Shown one piece after another: positions 1-7,863 of a stretch of 10,504 nt of DNA. The translations under genes and the position numbers were made by a program. This DNA is from Entamoeba invadens IP1 (lineage: Eukaryota > Evosea > Mastigamoebida > Endamoebidae). The notes beneath the pieces are model-generated. The model was not told the DNA's origin. It searched no databases and saw nothing but the letters and a program-made list of their open reading frames with translations. The number at the start of each line of letters is the position of its first letter. Position 1 is the first letter of the stretch. The DNA is taken from contig NW_004443518.1 in the NCBI RefSeq assembly GCF_000330505.1, positions 48,416 through 58,919 on the forward strand, given 5' to 3'.

Positions 1-87
1 TGTATATTTATAATCAAAAATTATTATAAACAAATTAAAAATATTCTATTATATATAAATTAAAAATGTGATCTTTAAAAACACTAA

Positions 88-3000
88 ATGATGAAAGTTA
101 AATTAAATGCTTTTCATTTTCAAATCGTAATGAAATATTTCTTGTATGAACAAGATTTTATCAACTCGATGTTAACGTGTAAAAAATTTGAAATGGTACT
201 TGACCGATTTCGATACAACCCAATTCCCGTAAAATCCACTAAACTGTTTCCATATATGGAGACTCAACACCTTTACACAAAATTTGATGATATTTTCGCA
301 GGAATATCCCGACTTGTCGTCTTGTACAAAGTGACTTACTCTGAAACAAAAACTTTATTTCCGGACTTTGATGTAGAGTTTAAAAATGTGACTATATCTT
401 CATCTGATATCAAAAAACAAAATATCACAACATTTGACCAAATACCCAAAACCATAAAAATATATGAATATAAATTTTTAAACACTTTTGATTTTAAAGA
501 GTTTAGTGTCCCAACACATATAACTGAATTGTACCATTCTTGCTTTTACAATAATACCACACTCACTTCAGTGACACTGTGTGACGGGTTAAAAGTCATA
601 CCGTCGTCTTGTTTTGATTCTTGCAAGAATTTGGTTTCTGTAAATGTTCCAACCACAATTATATCAATTGAAAGTTCTGCTTTTGAAAAATGTGGTATTA
701 TCAAATTATCAATTCCTGATACTGTCGTTTCGCTCGATTTAAATCTGTTTAAGTCATGCGCTAATTTAGAGGAACTTGTTATATCCAAGAACGTTACTGT
801 TTTGCCATATTACATGTGCGAAAAATGCACCAAATTAACACGCGTTGTACTCCCAGACAATTTGATTTCAATTAAAGCACAAGCTTTTTGTGATTGCAGT
901 CAACTTGTTGATATTACCATCCCAAACACTTTACTTCGAGTTGAGTTTGGCACTTTTTCGAACTGTGAAAAACTTCAGGAACTTAAATTTAATGAAGCAT
1001 GTGAAATAGAAGAAGGAGTGTTTAGTGGTTGCACTAGTTTAACATGTTTGGTTGTTCCAAAAATCAATGGAATTATTAAAAACACAATTTCTTTAAATGA
1101 AGTTGATGTGTATGAACGGTTGAATGAAACATTTGAGTGTACTTTGGATGACGATTTTGGCTCAGAAGGAGAGTTAAAAAGTGACCGAAAGTATACAACA
1201 CTCGATAGGTCATACGACTGCAATTTTGAATGTACAGACTCGGTGTTTTTTATACCCGATAATTTCACAAAAATTGAAAATATGCTATTTAATGAAAATC
1301 ATGATATCCACGTTATATATATGTCTCAGAGCGTTTTCGATATCAATCGTGTTTTACTTAACAAATTTGATAATTTGGAAGAAATTTATATGTCTTCTCA
1401 CATCGAAAAATTTAATAAGTCAATATTTGAAAATTGTGTCAATTTAAAACACATATTTAACATGCAAAATGTGACTAAAATACGCCAATTTTGTTTCAAA
1501 AATTGTTCATCTTTGAAAAGTCTTCACATCAACAAACGTGCAAAAATTTCGTTTGGTTGCTTTGAAGGATGTGTTGGATTAACTTCTCTTGAAATTCCAA
1601 ACAACAACAAAAAAGTCACATTTAAAGTAACAAATGAAGACGAAAAAGTCTTAACACCTTTTGGGTATACTTTTGGTGATCACGTCTGCTATTTCAATTC
1701 AAAAGACACGTTTTTAAAATTTGATGAAATTAAATATAAAAATTATTTCTATGAATTACAAGGAAATTTTTCAAGTGAAGAACTTGACACTATTGTAATT
1801 CCAAATAATGTCACAAAAATATCAACTGGCTTTTTTGGTATGGACGCATTAAAAAGTATTGATTTGGGATGCGTGAAAAAACTTGAAGATGAGTGTTTTG
1901 AGTGTAGTGTAAATTCTTTAACCATTCCAACAACTCTGACGAAAATTGGAACAAAATTATTCCAAAGTATAATAAAACCAACTTCAATTGATTTTTGTGG
2001 AAATAAATATTACACGGGAATTGTCACAAAACAAGAACAAAATTTCATTGAAAATTGTGGAGTTCAATGCACCAATTTAGAATTTGAGTTAAACAATTTT
2101 GAATATTACAAATACATTCCAATGGGTTACAAAGTGATTGGGTCAGACCGATATCAATTACCATTATATCTTACACAAATAATAATACCAAATGGGGTCT
2201 CACAAATCAATTCACATTGTTTTTCTAATCTTCCAAATTTAAAGAAAGTCGAGTTTCCAGAGACACTTCGCAATATCAATTATGGCGCTTTTGCCTTTTG
2301 TTATTCTCTTGAAAACGTCACATTCCCACAAGCACTTCAATCAATCAGAAATTTTGCGTTTTATTATTGCATCAATTTTACACAAATTGTACTTCCAATA
2401 AGTTTGGTTGACATTGGCAGTTCCGCATTTTCAAATTGTGAAAACGTAAAGAACATTGATGTTCCAGCTTTTGTTTATTCGGTAAGTAACGTGTTTGATT
2501 CATGTTATTTACTCACTTCAATTAACATCAAAAACACTCATGAAAATAATATTACGTCTACAACTTATAACGGACCTTTTACAAATTGCAATTTAGAAGA
2601 AATTATCATTCCTGAGAGTGTTACTGAAATTAAAAATTCGAGTTTTGAGGAGATGATAAAATTAAAACGTATTATTATTCCAAACAATGTGAGTTCAATT
2701 GGAACACACGCGTTTTTGAATTGTTTTCATTTATCCACAATCAAACTTGGTAATACAGTTGAAAGTATAGGAGGGTACTGTTTTGAGAATTGTGTAAGTT
2801 TGATAAACATCGAAATTCCAGAGTCTGTCGTAAAAATTGGTAATGGCGCATTCAAAAAATGTGAAAATTTAATTGCAGTGACATTTGGACGACAAATACC
2901 AAAATGCGAAATTGATATATTCGACAAGTGCAAAATGTTAAAGGAATTTTACGTTAATGGGAAAAAGGCAACTAAAGTGAGTTTACCCGTCACATACAAA

Positions 3001-3303
3001 ATAGCTCACAATTTGACAGAAAACGGAGTTTGTTGTGATACTATTTTCTTCACTCGAAAAGACGTCAAAAAACACTTAGCAATCGTTTTTGAAAATGGCA
3101 AAAAAGTTGGAAAAATTCCAAACAATGTTGTTGGACTTTGTGATAATTGTTTCAGAAAATATATAGAGGTGCAAACAATTTTCGTTCCCAAAAGCGTTAA
3201 AAGTGTTGGGCGATTTTGTTTTTATAATTCGGTCGGAAAAGAGAATGTAATTTTTGAAGATAAAAATGCTGTCATAACAACTAAAGACGAATTTTTGTTT
3301 TGA
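88..3303 (+). CDS. BspA-like (TpLRR) leucine-rich repeat protein, 1071 aa, intact
   Basis: This is a long uninterrupted frame ending in TGA. Residues about 1-115 form an N-terminal domain with the segment FRYNPIPVK, also present in the LRR gene at 6341, and typical of Entamoeba LRR proteins. From about residue 142 there are roughly 25-30 repeats of the BspA/TpLRR type, about 23 residues each, of the form xxVxxIgxxaFxxCxxLxxIxIP (for example NNVSSIGTHAFLNCFHLSTI). They fall in blocks at about 142-325, 388-505, 567-635 and 691-955, with a few more near 1010-1055. Non-repeat linkers separate them; the one at about 327-388 is acidic. I see no signal peptide or membrane segment. Relatives in E. 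histolytica are reported at the cell surface despite lacking a signal peptide; a binding role is inference. The first ATG (88) was chosen; a second ATG follows at once. An ATG-TGA pair at 66-71 lies upstream but may precede the transcript start. Confidence 0.93.
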   Translation: MMKVKLNAFHFQIVMKYFLYEQDFINSMLTCKKFEMVLDRFRYNPIPVKSTKLFPYMETQHLYTKFDDIFAGISRLVVLYKVTYSETKTLFPDFDVEFKNVTISSSDIKKQNITTFDQIPKTIKIYEYKFLNTFDFKEFSVPTHITELYHSCFYNNTTLTSVTLCDGLKVIPSSCFDSCKNLVSVNVPTTIISIESSAFEKCGIIKLSIPDTVVSLDLNLFKSCANLEELVISKNVTVLPYYMCEKCTKLTRVVLPDNLISIKAQAFCDCSQLVDITIPNTLLRVEFGTFSNCEKLQELKFNEACEIEEGVFSGCTSLTCLVVPKINGIIKNTISLNEVDVYERLNETFECTLDDDFGSEGELKSDRKYTTLDRSYDCNFECTDSVFFIPDNFTKIENMLFNENHDIHVIYMSQSVFDINRVLLNKFDNLEEIYMSSHIEKFNKSIFENCVNLKHIFNMQNVTKIRQFCFKNCSSLKSLHINKRAKISFGCFEGCVGLTSLEIPNNNKKVTFKVTNEDEKVLTPFGYTFGDHVCYFNSKDTFLKFDEIKYKNYFYELQGNFSSEELDTIVIPNNVTKISTGFFGMDALKSIDLGCVKKLEDECFECSVNSLTIPTTLTKIGTKLFQSIIKPTSIDFCGNKYYTGIVTKQEQNFIENCGVQCTNLEFELNNFEYYKYIPMGYKVIGSDRYQLPLYLTQIIIPNGVSQINSHCFSNLPNLKKVEFPETLRNINYGAFAFCYSLENVTFPQALQSIRNFAFYYCINFTQIVLPISLVDIGSSAFSNCENVKNIDVPAFVYSVSNVFDSCYLLTSINIKNTHENNITSTTYNGPFTNCNLEEIIIPESVTEIKNSSFEEMIKLKRIIIPNNVSSIGTHAFLNCFHLSTIKLGNTVESIGGYCFENCVSLINIEIPESVVKIGNGAFKKCENLIAVTFGRQIPKCEIDIFDKCKMLKEFYVNGKKATKVSLPVTYKIAHNLTENGVCCDTIFFTRKDVKKHLAIVFENGKKVGKIPNNVVGLCDNCFRKYIEVQTIFVPKSVKSVGRFCFYNSVGKENVIFEDKNAVITTKDEFLF

Positions 3304-3489
3304 AAGATAAAAAAATTATTTGGTTTATGTTGTTGTTTTTATAAATTAATCTTGTTAGTGTTAATTTCTAACTTGTTTTTATTGTATAACACTTATTATT
3401 TGTGCAAATAATAGTAAAATCAATTGGTTTTAGTAATTAAAATATTATTATAAATATGACTAAAATGTAAATAAAAATTAAATTTTTTT

Positions 3490-3511
3490 ATATAATAATT
3501 AATTATTATAT
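3490..3511. repeat. 22-bp perfect A/T palindrome
   Basis: Each 11-base arm (ATATAATAATT and AATTATTATAT) is the exact reverse complement of the other, with no loop and the centre between 3500 and 3501. The base pair outside it (3489/3512) does not match. Palindromes made only of A and T arise easily in such biased DNA, so function is not implied. Confidence 0.6.
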
Positions 3512-3585
3512 TAAACTAATGGATGATTGAATGAATAAAAACAGTGAACAATATCACTATTTTATTGTTAATTATTTTTAATGAA

Positions 3586-3605
3586 TATTTTTTTTAAAAA
3601 AAATA
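3586..3605. repeat. 20-bp T8A8 palindrome
   Basis: The sequence is TA, eight T, eight A, TA, a perfect palindrome centred between 3595 and 3596. It lies about 85 bp from the 22-bp palindrome. An A8/T8 tract would bend or stiffen DNA and exclude nucleosomes; it is equally explained by base composition. Confidence 0.55.
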
Positions 3606-3932
3606 GTAAATAAACTCAACCCACCTATTATATAATATCGAATTAAAATTGAAATACCAAAAGATTTTGTAACATACAGGGATTATGCTTGTTATGACTA
3701 AAAAACGTTAAAAATATTGTTACAAATTATTCAAATTATACATGTGGTATCATTTTAAAGGTTATAAAAAAACACAACACGACAAATTTGCAATGAATAA
3801 AAACAATTTGATATAAGTTTACAAAATTTAAATATTGTTTTAAATTGTGTTTAAGTAACCATAACACTATTTTAAATATCAAATATTGAAACATAATTGT
3901 AATACAAGTGTTAAGAATAAATCACTTACTTA

Positions 3933-4807
3933 TTAGAACAACAGAGCTAATAAGAAGAACGCCAAAATTGATACAATTTTATAAGCTCTATTGCACTTTT
4001 CATCAACTAAATTATAACCTTCAATGCATTTTTTGCATTTATCATTTTAATCGCAAGTTTCACAATTTTCAGTTGAACAGTCTTCACATTTTTTAATTGG
4101 TGTTTCAACTGGTTTTCCGAGCGAACATTCGTCAACACATTTCCCTTCGAGTGAAATATTTTTTCCCGTATCTTTACATTTCGTGCATTTTGTATAATAA
4201 TTACCAGAAGTGCCATCACTCAGATCAACACAAGACAAACAATCTGCCCCACATACACCATCTTTTGAGTCACAAGTGGCATCAATTGTTATTTTTCCGT
4301 TTGAACAATCACTGCATTTGTTGCCGTCCAAATATTTATATGGACTTAATTTATCACATGTCAAACATTTTCCATTAGTATCTATTTGGTCTGCAGCACA
4401 AGTTAAACAGTTGTAGTTTTCATAACAAGAAATACATTCTTGTCCATCTATATATCCTTTGATATCAGGTTTACATTTATAGCACGTTTGGGATTCGGGA
4501 TCACATTTCCCACAGTTTATATTACATGCAACACATTCACCTTCACTAATAAAGCTTCCTTCGGCACATTCACCGCAAGTTGTTCCATCCTTTTCACATT
4601 TCAATCACAAATTGGATTGAGGGGTTTGACATGCCACAGACGGGGTACACAAATTTGAACTGTCTAAATAATACCCTTCTTTGCAAATAACACATTTGGT
4701 CGTATCAGTTTCGCTGCAAATATCACAATTTTTTGAGGAGGTTCTGATGTACAAACATTAGCATAAGTTTTAATACTTAAGCATGTTAGACAAAAGAACA
4801 GAAACAT
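3933..4807 (-). pseudogene. Decayed gene for a secreted CxxC-rich surface protein with C-terminal hydrophobic anchor
   Basis: Read on the minus strand, the ATG at 4807-4805 opens a signal peptide (MFLFFCLTCLSIKTYA, likely cut before NVC). Between about 4750 and 4736 the frame must shift by one base to continue into the Cys-rich part. From there one frame runs to TAA at 3935-3933, interrupted by TGA at 4607-4605 and TAA at 4049-4047. The roughly 268 codons hold 38 cysteines in CxxC and CxC patterns with Gly-Tyr and Asp-Gly turns (such as NCDICSETDTTKCVIC), like the furin-type repeats in Entamoeba transmembrane-kinase and Igl ectodomains. The protein would end in KIVSILAFFLLALLF with no cytoplasmic tail, which suggests a GPI signal or a tail anchor. 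No kinase domain follows. Cysteine spacing continues smoothly across both stops, so these look like point mutations in one gene. Sequencing error is the alternative, but three independent lesions make true decay likelier. Confidence 0.82.
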
Positions 4808-4830
4808 TGAAATTATCGATTTTTGGTTAA

Positions 4831-4838
4831 TTTAAATA
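4831..4838 (-). promoter_or_regulatory. TATTTAAA core promoter box of the Cys-rich relic
   Basis: On the minus strand TATTTAAA begins 31 bases upstream of the signal-peptide ATG. It matches the Entamoeba TATA-like consensus GTATTTAAA(G/C) apart from its ends. The spacing would place transcription start at or just before the ATG, as expected for the very short leaders of this genus. In A+T-rich DNA a chance match is quite possible. Confidence 0.35.
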
Positions 4839-5860
4839 TTCTAAATTGTGATCTTAGATTTTAATTAATAATATCCCTCTTTACTTTGTCGTTTTTATAT
4901 TTTATTGATATTTTTACATTAAAAATTCATTTATTCATGTTAAATTTTAAGAAAATAATTATATGTTTTTCATATATTTTTTAAAAAGAATAATGTGGAC
5001 GAATAACAATTGAATTCAGATTTGAATTATTTGGTAAATTTTTCTAATAATTGTTATAGCATTTAAAATTTAATATTAAATTAAAAATAAAACGAGGTTT
5101 GAATGCAAAATGCTTTTAAACAAAATATACAGTCGATATTCGATAAAAGGGCTATTTGATATAAGTATTTATTTAATAAAAGAGTATAAATAACAGGGAG
5201 GTATCTTATTGAATATTGAAAAAAATCAAAAAAAACAATAATTTTTATTTTTACTATTTTTAATTATTTCTTGTCCAAAACCTTAAAATGGTAAAACACA
5301 AACCAAATTGTCGTTTAGTTAAAAAATAAAATAGATTTTAAATTTTATTTAAAAGCAAATAAGTTTTTTATTTAAAAAAACAGTTAATACACACTGTTTT
5401 GGTGTGTATTAAGGTGTAGTTGGAGTGTGTTAAATTGTTATAAAACAACGCGTGTTTATTTTGAAAACCAAGAGTTGTCATACTGCTTTTCATATGTTCA
5501 GTTTAAAGACCGTTTATGTTATTATCAATATTTTTATTTTTAACGGATGTTTTGTGTTTTAAAAAACACTAATAAAATAAAGTATTTGTTTTTCATATTA
5601 TGATTACTTTAACATGTTGAGTAAAAACATCAAATTAAAATTAATGTATCACAACATTTCGAAAATGTGTTAAGTTAAACAACTTTGTTTTTGTATCAAT
5701 AAATTTTATTTGTTGTTAATTGTTATGTTTGAAATAATTATAAAGTTATTAATTATTATTATAAACATTTAATAATTGATCAGAATAAATTATTTTCATC
5801 TTGTAATAATTTTTATGTACTTTTTGTTAATAATAAAAGCATATAAAATAATAATGAAAA
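4839..5860. other. A+T-rich spacer, no gene seen
   Basis: About 1 kb between the promoter side of the Cys-rich relic and tRNA-Ile. No frame of useful length or recognisable protein remnant is present on either strand. The only structured element I can support is the hairpin at 5384-5412. Confidence 0.55.
5384..5412. repeat. Perfect 11-bp stem-loop
   Basis: TTAATACACAC (5384-5394) is the exact reverse complement of GTGTGTATTAA (5402-5412), with a seven-base loop TGTTTTG. Unlike most repeats here, the stem contains five G:C pairs. A further GTGTG copy nearby (5425-5429, inside AGTGTGT) could pair alternatively with the CACAC arm. The structure is clear, its role unknown. Confidence 0.55.
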
Positions 5861-5943
5861 GGCCCCGTAGCACAGTCGGTAGTGCATCGTACTTATAGAA
5901 TAGAGATATGCGAGGGTCGCGGGTTCGATCCCCGCTGGGACCA
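5861..5943 (+). tRNA. tRNA-Ile (anticodon UAU) with a 10-nt intron
   Basis: A full cloverleaf can be drawn. The acceptor is GGCCCCG with TGGGACC, the D stem GCAC/GTGC, the anticodon stem TCGTA/TGCGA, the variable loop GGGTC, the T arm GCGGG-TTCGATC-CCCGC, and A73 the discriminator. The anticodon TAT is at 5894-5896, reading AUA codons. Ten extra bases, GAATAGAGAT (5898-5907), follow A37, the standard eukaryotic intron site; they contain ATA, able to pair with the anticodon as usual in nuclear tRNA introns. The spliced length is 73. The A box (TAGCACAGTCGG) matches consensus exactly and the B box has one difference. Oddity: acceptor pair 3-70 is C-A instead of a Watson-Crick pair, and pair 7-66 is G-U. 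CCA is not encoded beyond A73. Confidence 0.92.
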
Positions 5944-5949
5944 TTTTTT
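5944..5949 (+). terminator. RNA polymerase III terminator of tRNA-Ile
   Basis: Six consecutive T residues start directly after the discriminator base. This is a strong Pol III stop signal, and gives almost no 3' trailer. Confidence 0.85.
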
Positions 5950-6340
5950 AATGAAAGTTTGATATTTTTAAGTTATACAAAAAAACTATTATTTTTATTG
6001 TAAAATTTTTATTATTCAAATCTGATTTCTATTTAACGATATTTTAAAAATGCAACAAAACAATTTTAAAACAATGGTTTATTATATTATAATATATAGT
6101 ATCGACCATTATTAATTAATGACTTTATCATTAAATTCTGTTTTAAAATTTAGGAATTATCCAATTAAAATGTTATTCGAAAAATTTTTGTTTTTAAAGT
6201 TTTACAAAATCGTTTGTTGTGTTTTATTTGAACAATTTTTTTTTAAAAAACATCCAATAAACTTCAATTTGTTAAAAATATTGGACAGTGTTAAGCTTAA
6301 TGTTCATTTTTAAACTTTAATTAAAACTCGAAATATACAA
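5950..6340. other. A+T-rich spacer between tRNA-Ile and the LRR-kinase relic
   Basis: Nearly 400 bases with no supported gene. A 64-codon frame at 6119-6313 is rich in Phe, Leu and Lys, as expected by chance in A+T-rich DNA. A perfect 12-bp ATATTATAATAT palindrome lies near 6082-6093. The right end holds the probable core promoter of the next gene. Confidence 0.5.
6307..6315 (+). promoter_or_regulatory. TATA-like box upstream of the LRR-kinase relic
   Basis: TTTTTAAAC ends 26 bases before the ATG at 6341 and differs at one base from TATTTAAAC, within the Entamoeba TATA-like consensus. Position is right for a short-leader transcript. The call rests only on motif and spacing. Confidence 0.3.
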
Positions 6341-7863
6341 ATGAATCGATTAAATGTAACCTATATGATAATCATCTCGGAATATTTTCAAGACATACAA
6401 GACTTTGTTAATTTAGAGTTAGTGAGCAAAAAATATCAAGACAACATGGAAAAGTTCAATTACAACCCGATTCCATTAACAAAGAAAACGATTGCTTATT
6501 TTCCTAACATCGAAACATTAAACTTATGGAGCACAGAAGATGAGAGCTTTGGTATTTCAATAACTCAAACTTCGAACAAAGGTCTTTCCTTTCTATTTAA
6601 AAACTCAACCAAACACTATAAGTTTCAAAAAATTGTCGTGTGGTTTGAAGTCGACGTGAAAACAGCAAGCAAAAACACCAACCCAAAAATTCAATACAAA
6701 AACGTACCATTTCGATCGTATGATTGCACAAAAAACACAGAAAAAATAGCAGCAATAGTCACTTCACTTTATGAAAACTGCTATTCTAACTGTGAAAAAA
6801 TTCGCAATATTGTTATTCCGCCGAGTGTCACATCAATAGGTGAATACTGTTTTAATAATTGTAGTTGTCTAAGTAATGTAATTATACCCCAAGTGTTGTT
6901 ACTGTTGGTAATCACTCTTTCGATGGGTGTTTCAGTCTTACTAGTGTTTCAATTCCATACAGTGTCGTCTCTATTGGTAATTTTTGTTTCAACGAATGTA
7001 GTAATTTGCGCACAGTGACTCTATCAGCAAGTACTTTAAGACTTGGAGATTTTTGTTTCAACAAGTGTTCCAATTTGAGTCAAATTAAACTTCCTTCCAC
7101 TTTAAAAACGTTCAATTCTTTATATCACAACAACTGCGGAGATTTGGAGGATTTTGATCAAATAGAAGAGTCTGGAAAAGAAGTCTTTTTCATTGGACCA
7201 AATATACCAAATCCGTATATCATTTGGGTGTATTGTTTTGTACTCTTTCCTAAACAAATCAGTGAAGAACCTTTATTCACACAATATGGGTCTTTATATG
7301 ATTTAATGAGAAATAAAAATTCGTATGATATCGACACTATAATGAAAGTAAAATTGATGTTGGATACCGCTAAAGGGTTGTCGTATCTTCACGAATTTGG
7401 ATTTGTACACTGCAAGTTGTCGTCGTTTCATGTGTTTGTCAATTCACTTGATTTTAAAGACGATGTGAATGGAAAGTTAACTTTATTTAACAATTATAAA
7501 GATCTTTATTGTTTATTGAAAAATGTCGATAATGGATTTGAACCGTCAGTGGGTTCTGGGATACCAGTTTATATGGCACCGGAATTAACTGACTCTAAAC
7601 CCACTACGGCTTCTGACGTGTTTGCGTTTGCAATTATAATTTTGGAGTGTTTAACATGGAAAAATGCATATAACGAGAAACAATTTAAATATCCATCAAA
7701 GATTATTGGTTTTGTTAAGAATGGAAATCGACTTCCTATTGATATTGATAATGACGACATAAAGATTTTAATAGAAGACATGTGGAAACAAGAATCACAA
7801 TATAGACCAAATATTAATACCGTTGTAGATAGACTTATAAAAATCTATAATGAATTCAACTGA
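6341..7863 (+). pseudogene. Frameshifted BspA-type LRR protein fused to a degenerate protein-kinase C-lobe
   Basis: The ATG at 6341 opens the Entamoeba LRR N-terminal domain (FNYNPIPLT, compare FRYNPIPVK in the gene at 88), about 140 residues. About five LRR units follow (6780-7150). The frame breaks at 6890-6894: ...NVIIP continues one frame over as SVVTVGNHSFDGCFSLTSVS, so one lost base explains the change, and the uncorrected frame stops at 7018. The second frame runs from 6892 to TGA at 7863. From about 7190 it resembles a TKL-like kinase from the aC/b4 region on: GSLYDLM hinge, GLSYLHEFGFVH, then HCK where HRD is expected (7408-7416), LFN for DFG (7483-7491), APE kept (7576-7584), the aF Asp kept (7615-7617), and the late Arg-Pro kept (7804-7809). 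The glycine-rich loop and the b3 lysine are absent. An active kinase is excluded; a shorter pseudokinase transcript is conceivable, but decay is the simpler reading. Confidence 0.82.

Larger units (their letters stand above)
3304..3932. other. A+T-rich spacer between convergent genes
   Basis: This 629-base stretch separates the 3' ends of the LRR gene (+) and the Cys-rich relic (-). It is almost entirely A and T, with stops in all frames, and I see no coding remnant. The first 60 bases after the LRR stop contain TAATT/TTAAT-like and T-rich stretches that could serve as 3'-end signals, but I cannot assign a polyadenylation site. Beyond the two palindromes listed separately there is a near-perfect hairpin at 3394-3413 (TATTATTTG, two-base loop, CAAATAATA). 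Confidence 0.6.

Noticed and set aside
546..3191. Minus-strand and alternative-frame open frames within the large LRR gene
   Set aside because: They overlap an intact repeat protein of 1071 residues, whose regular repeat pattern creates open antisense frames.
3908..4658. Several plus-strand open frames across the Cys-rich relic
   Set aside because: They are shadows of the cysteine-coding minus strand; the translations show no domain or sensible composition.
4714..4756. GTTTGT...CAG on the minus strand, resembling a short Entamoeba intron that might explain the frameshift in the Cys-rich relic
   Set aside because: Its removal would delete the first CxxC motif and bring a TGA into frame just after the junction, so it does not give an open product.
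6119..6313. 64-codon plus-strand frame before the LRR-kinase relic
   Set aside because: Composition is Phe/Leu/Lys-rich as in random A+T-rich DNA, with no motif; it ends inside the probable promoter of the next gene.
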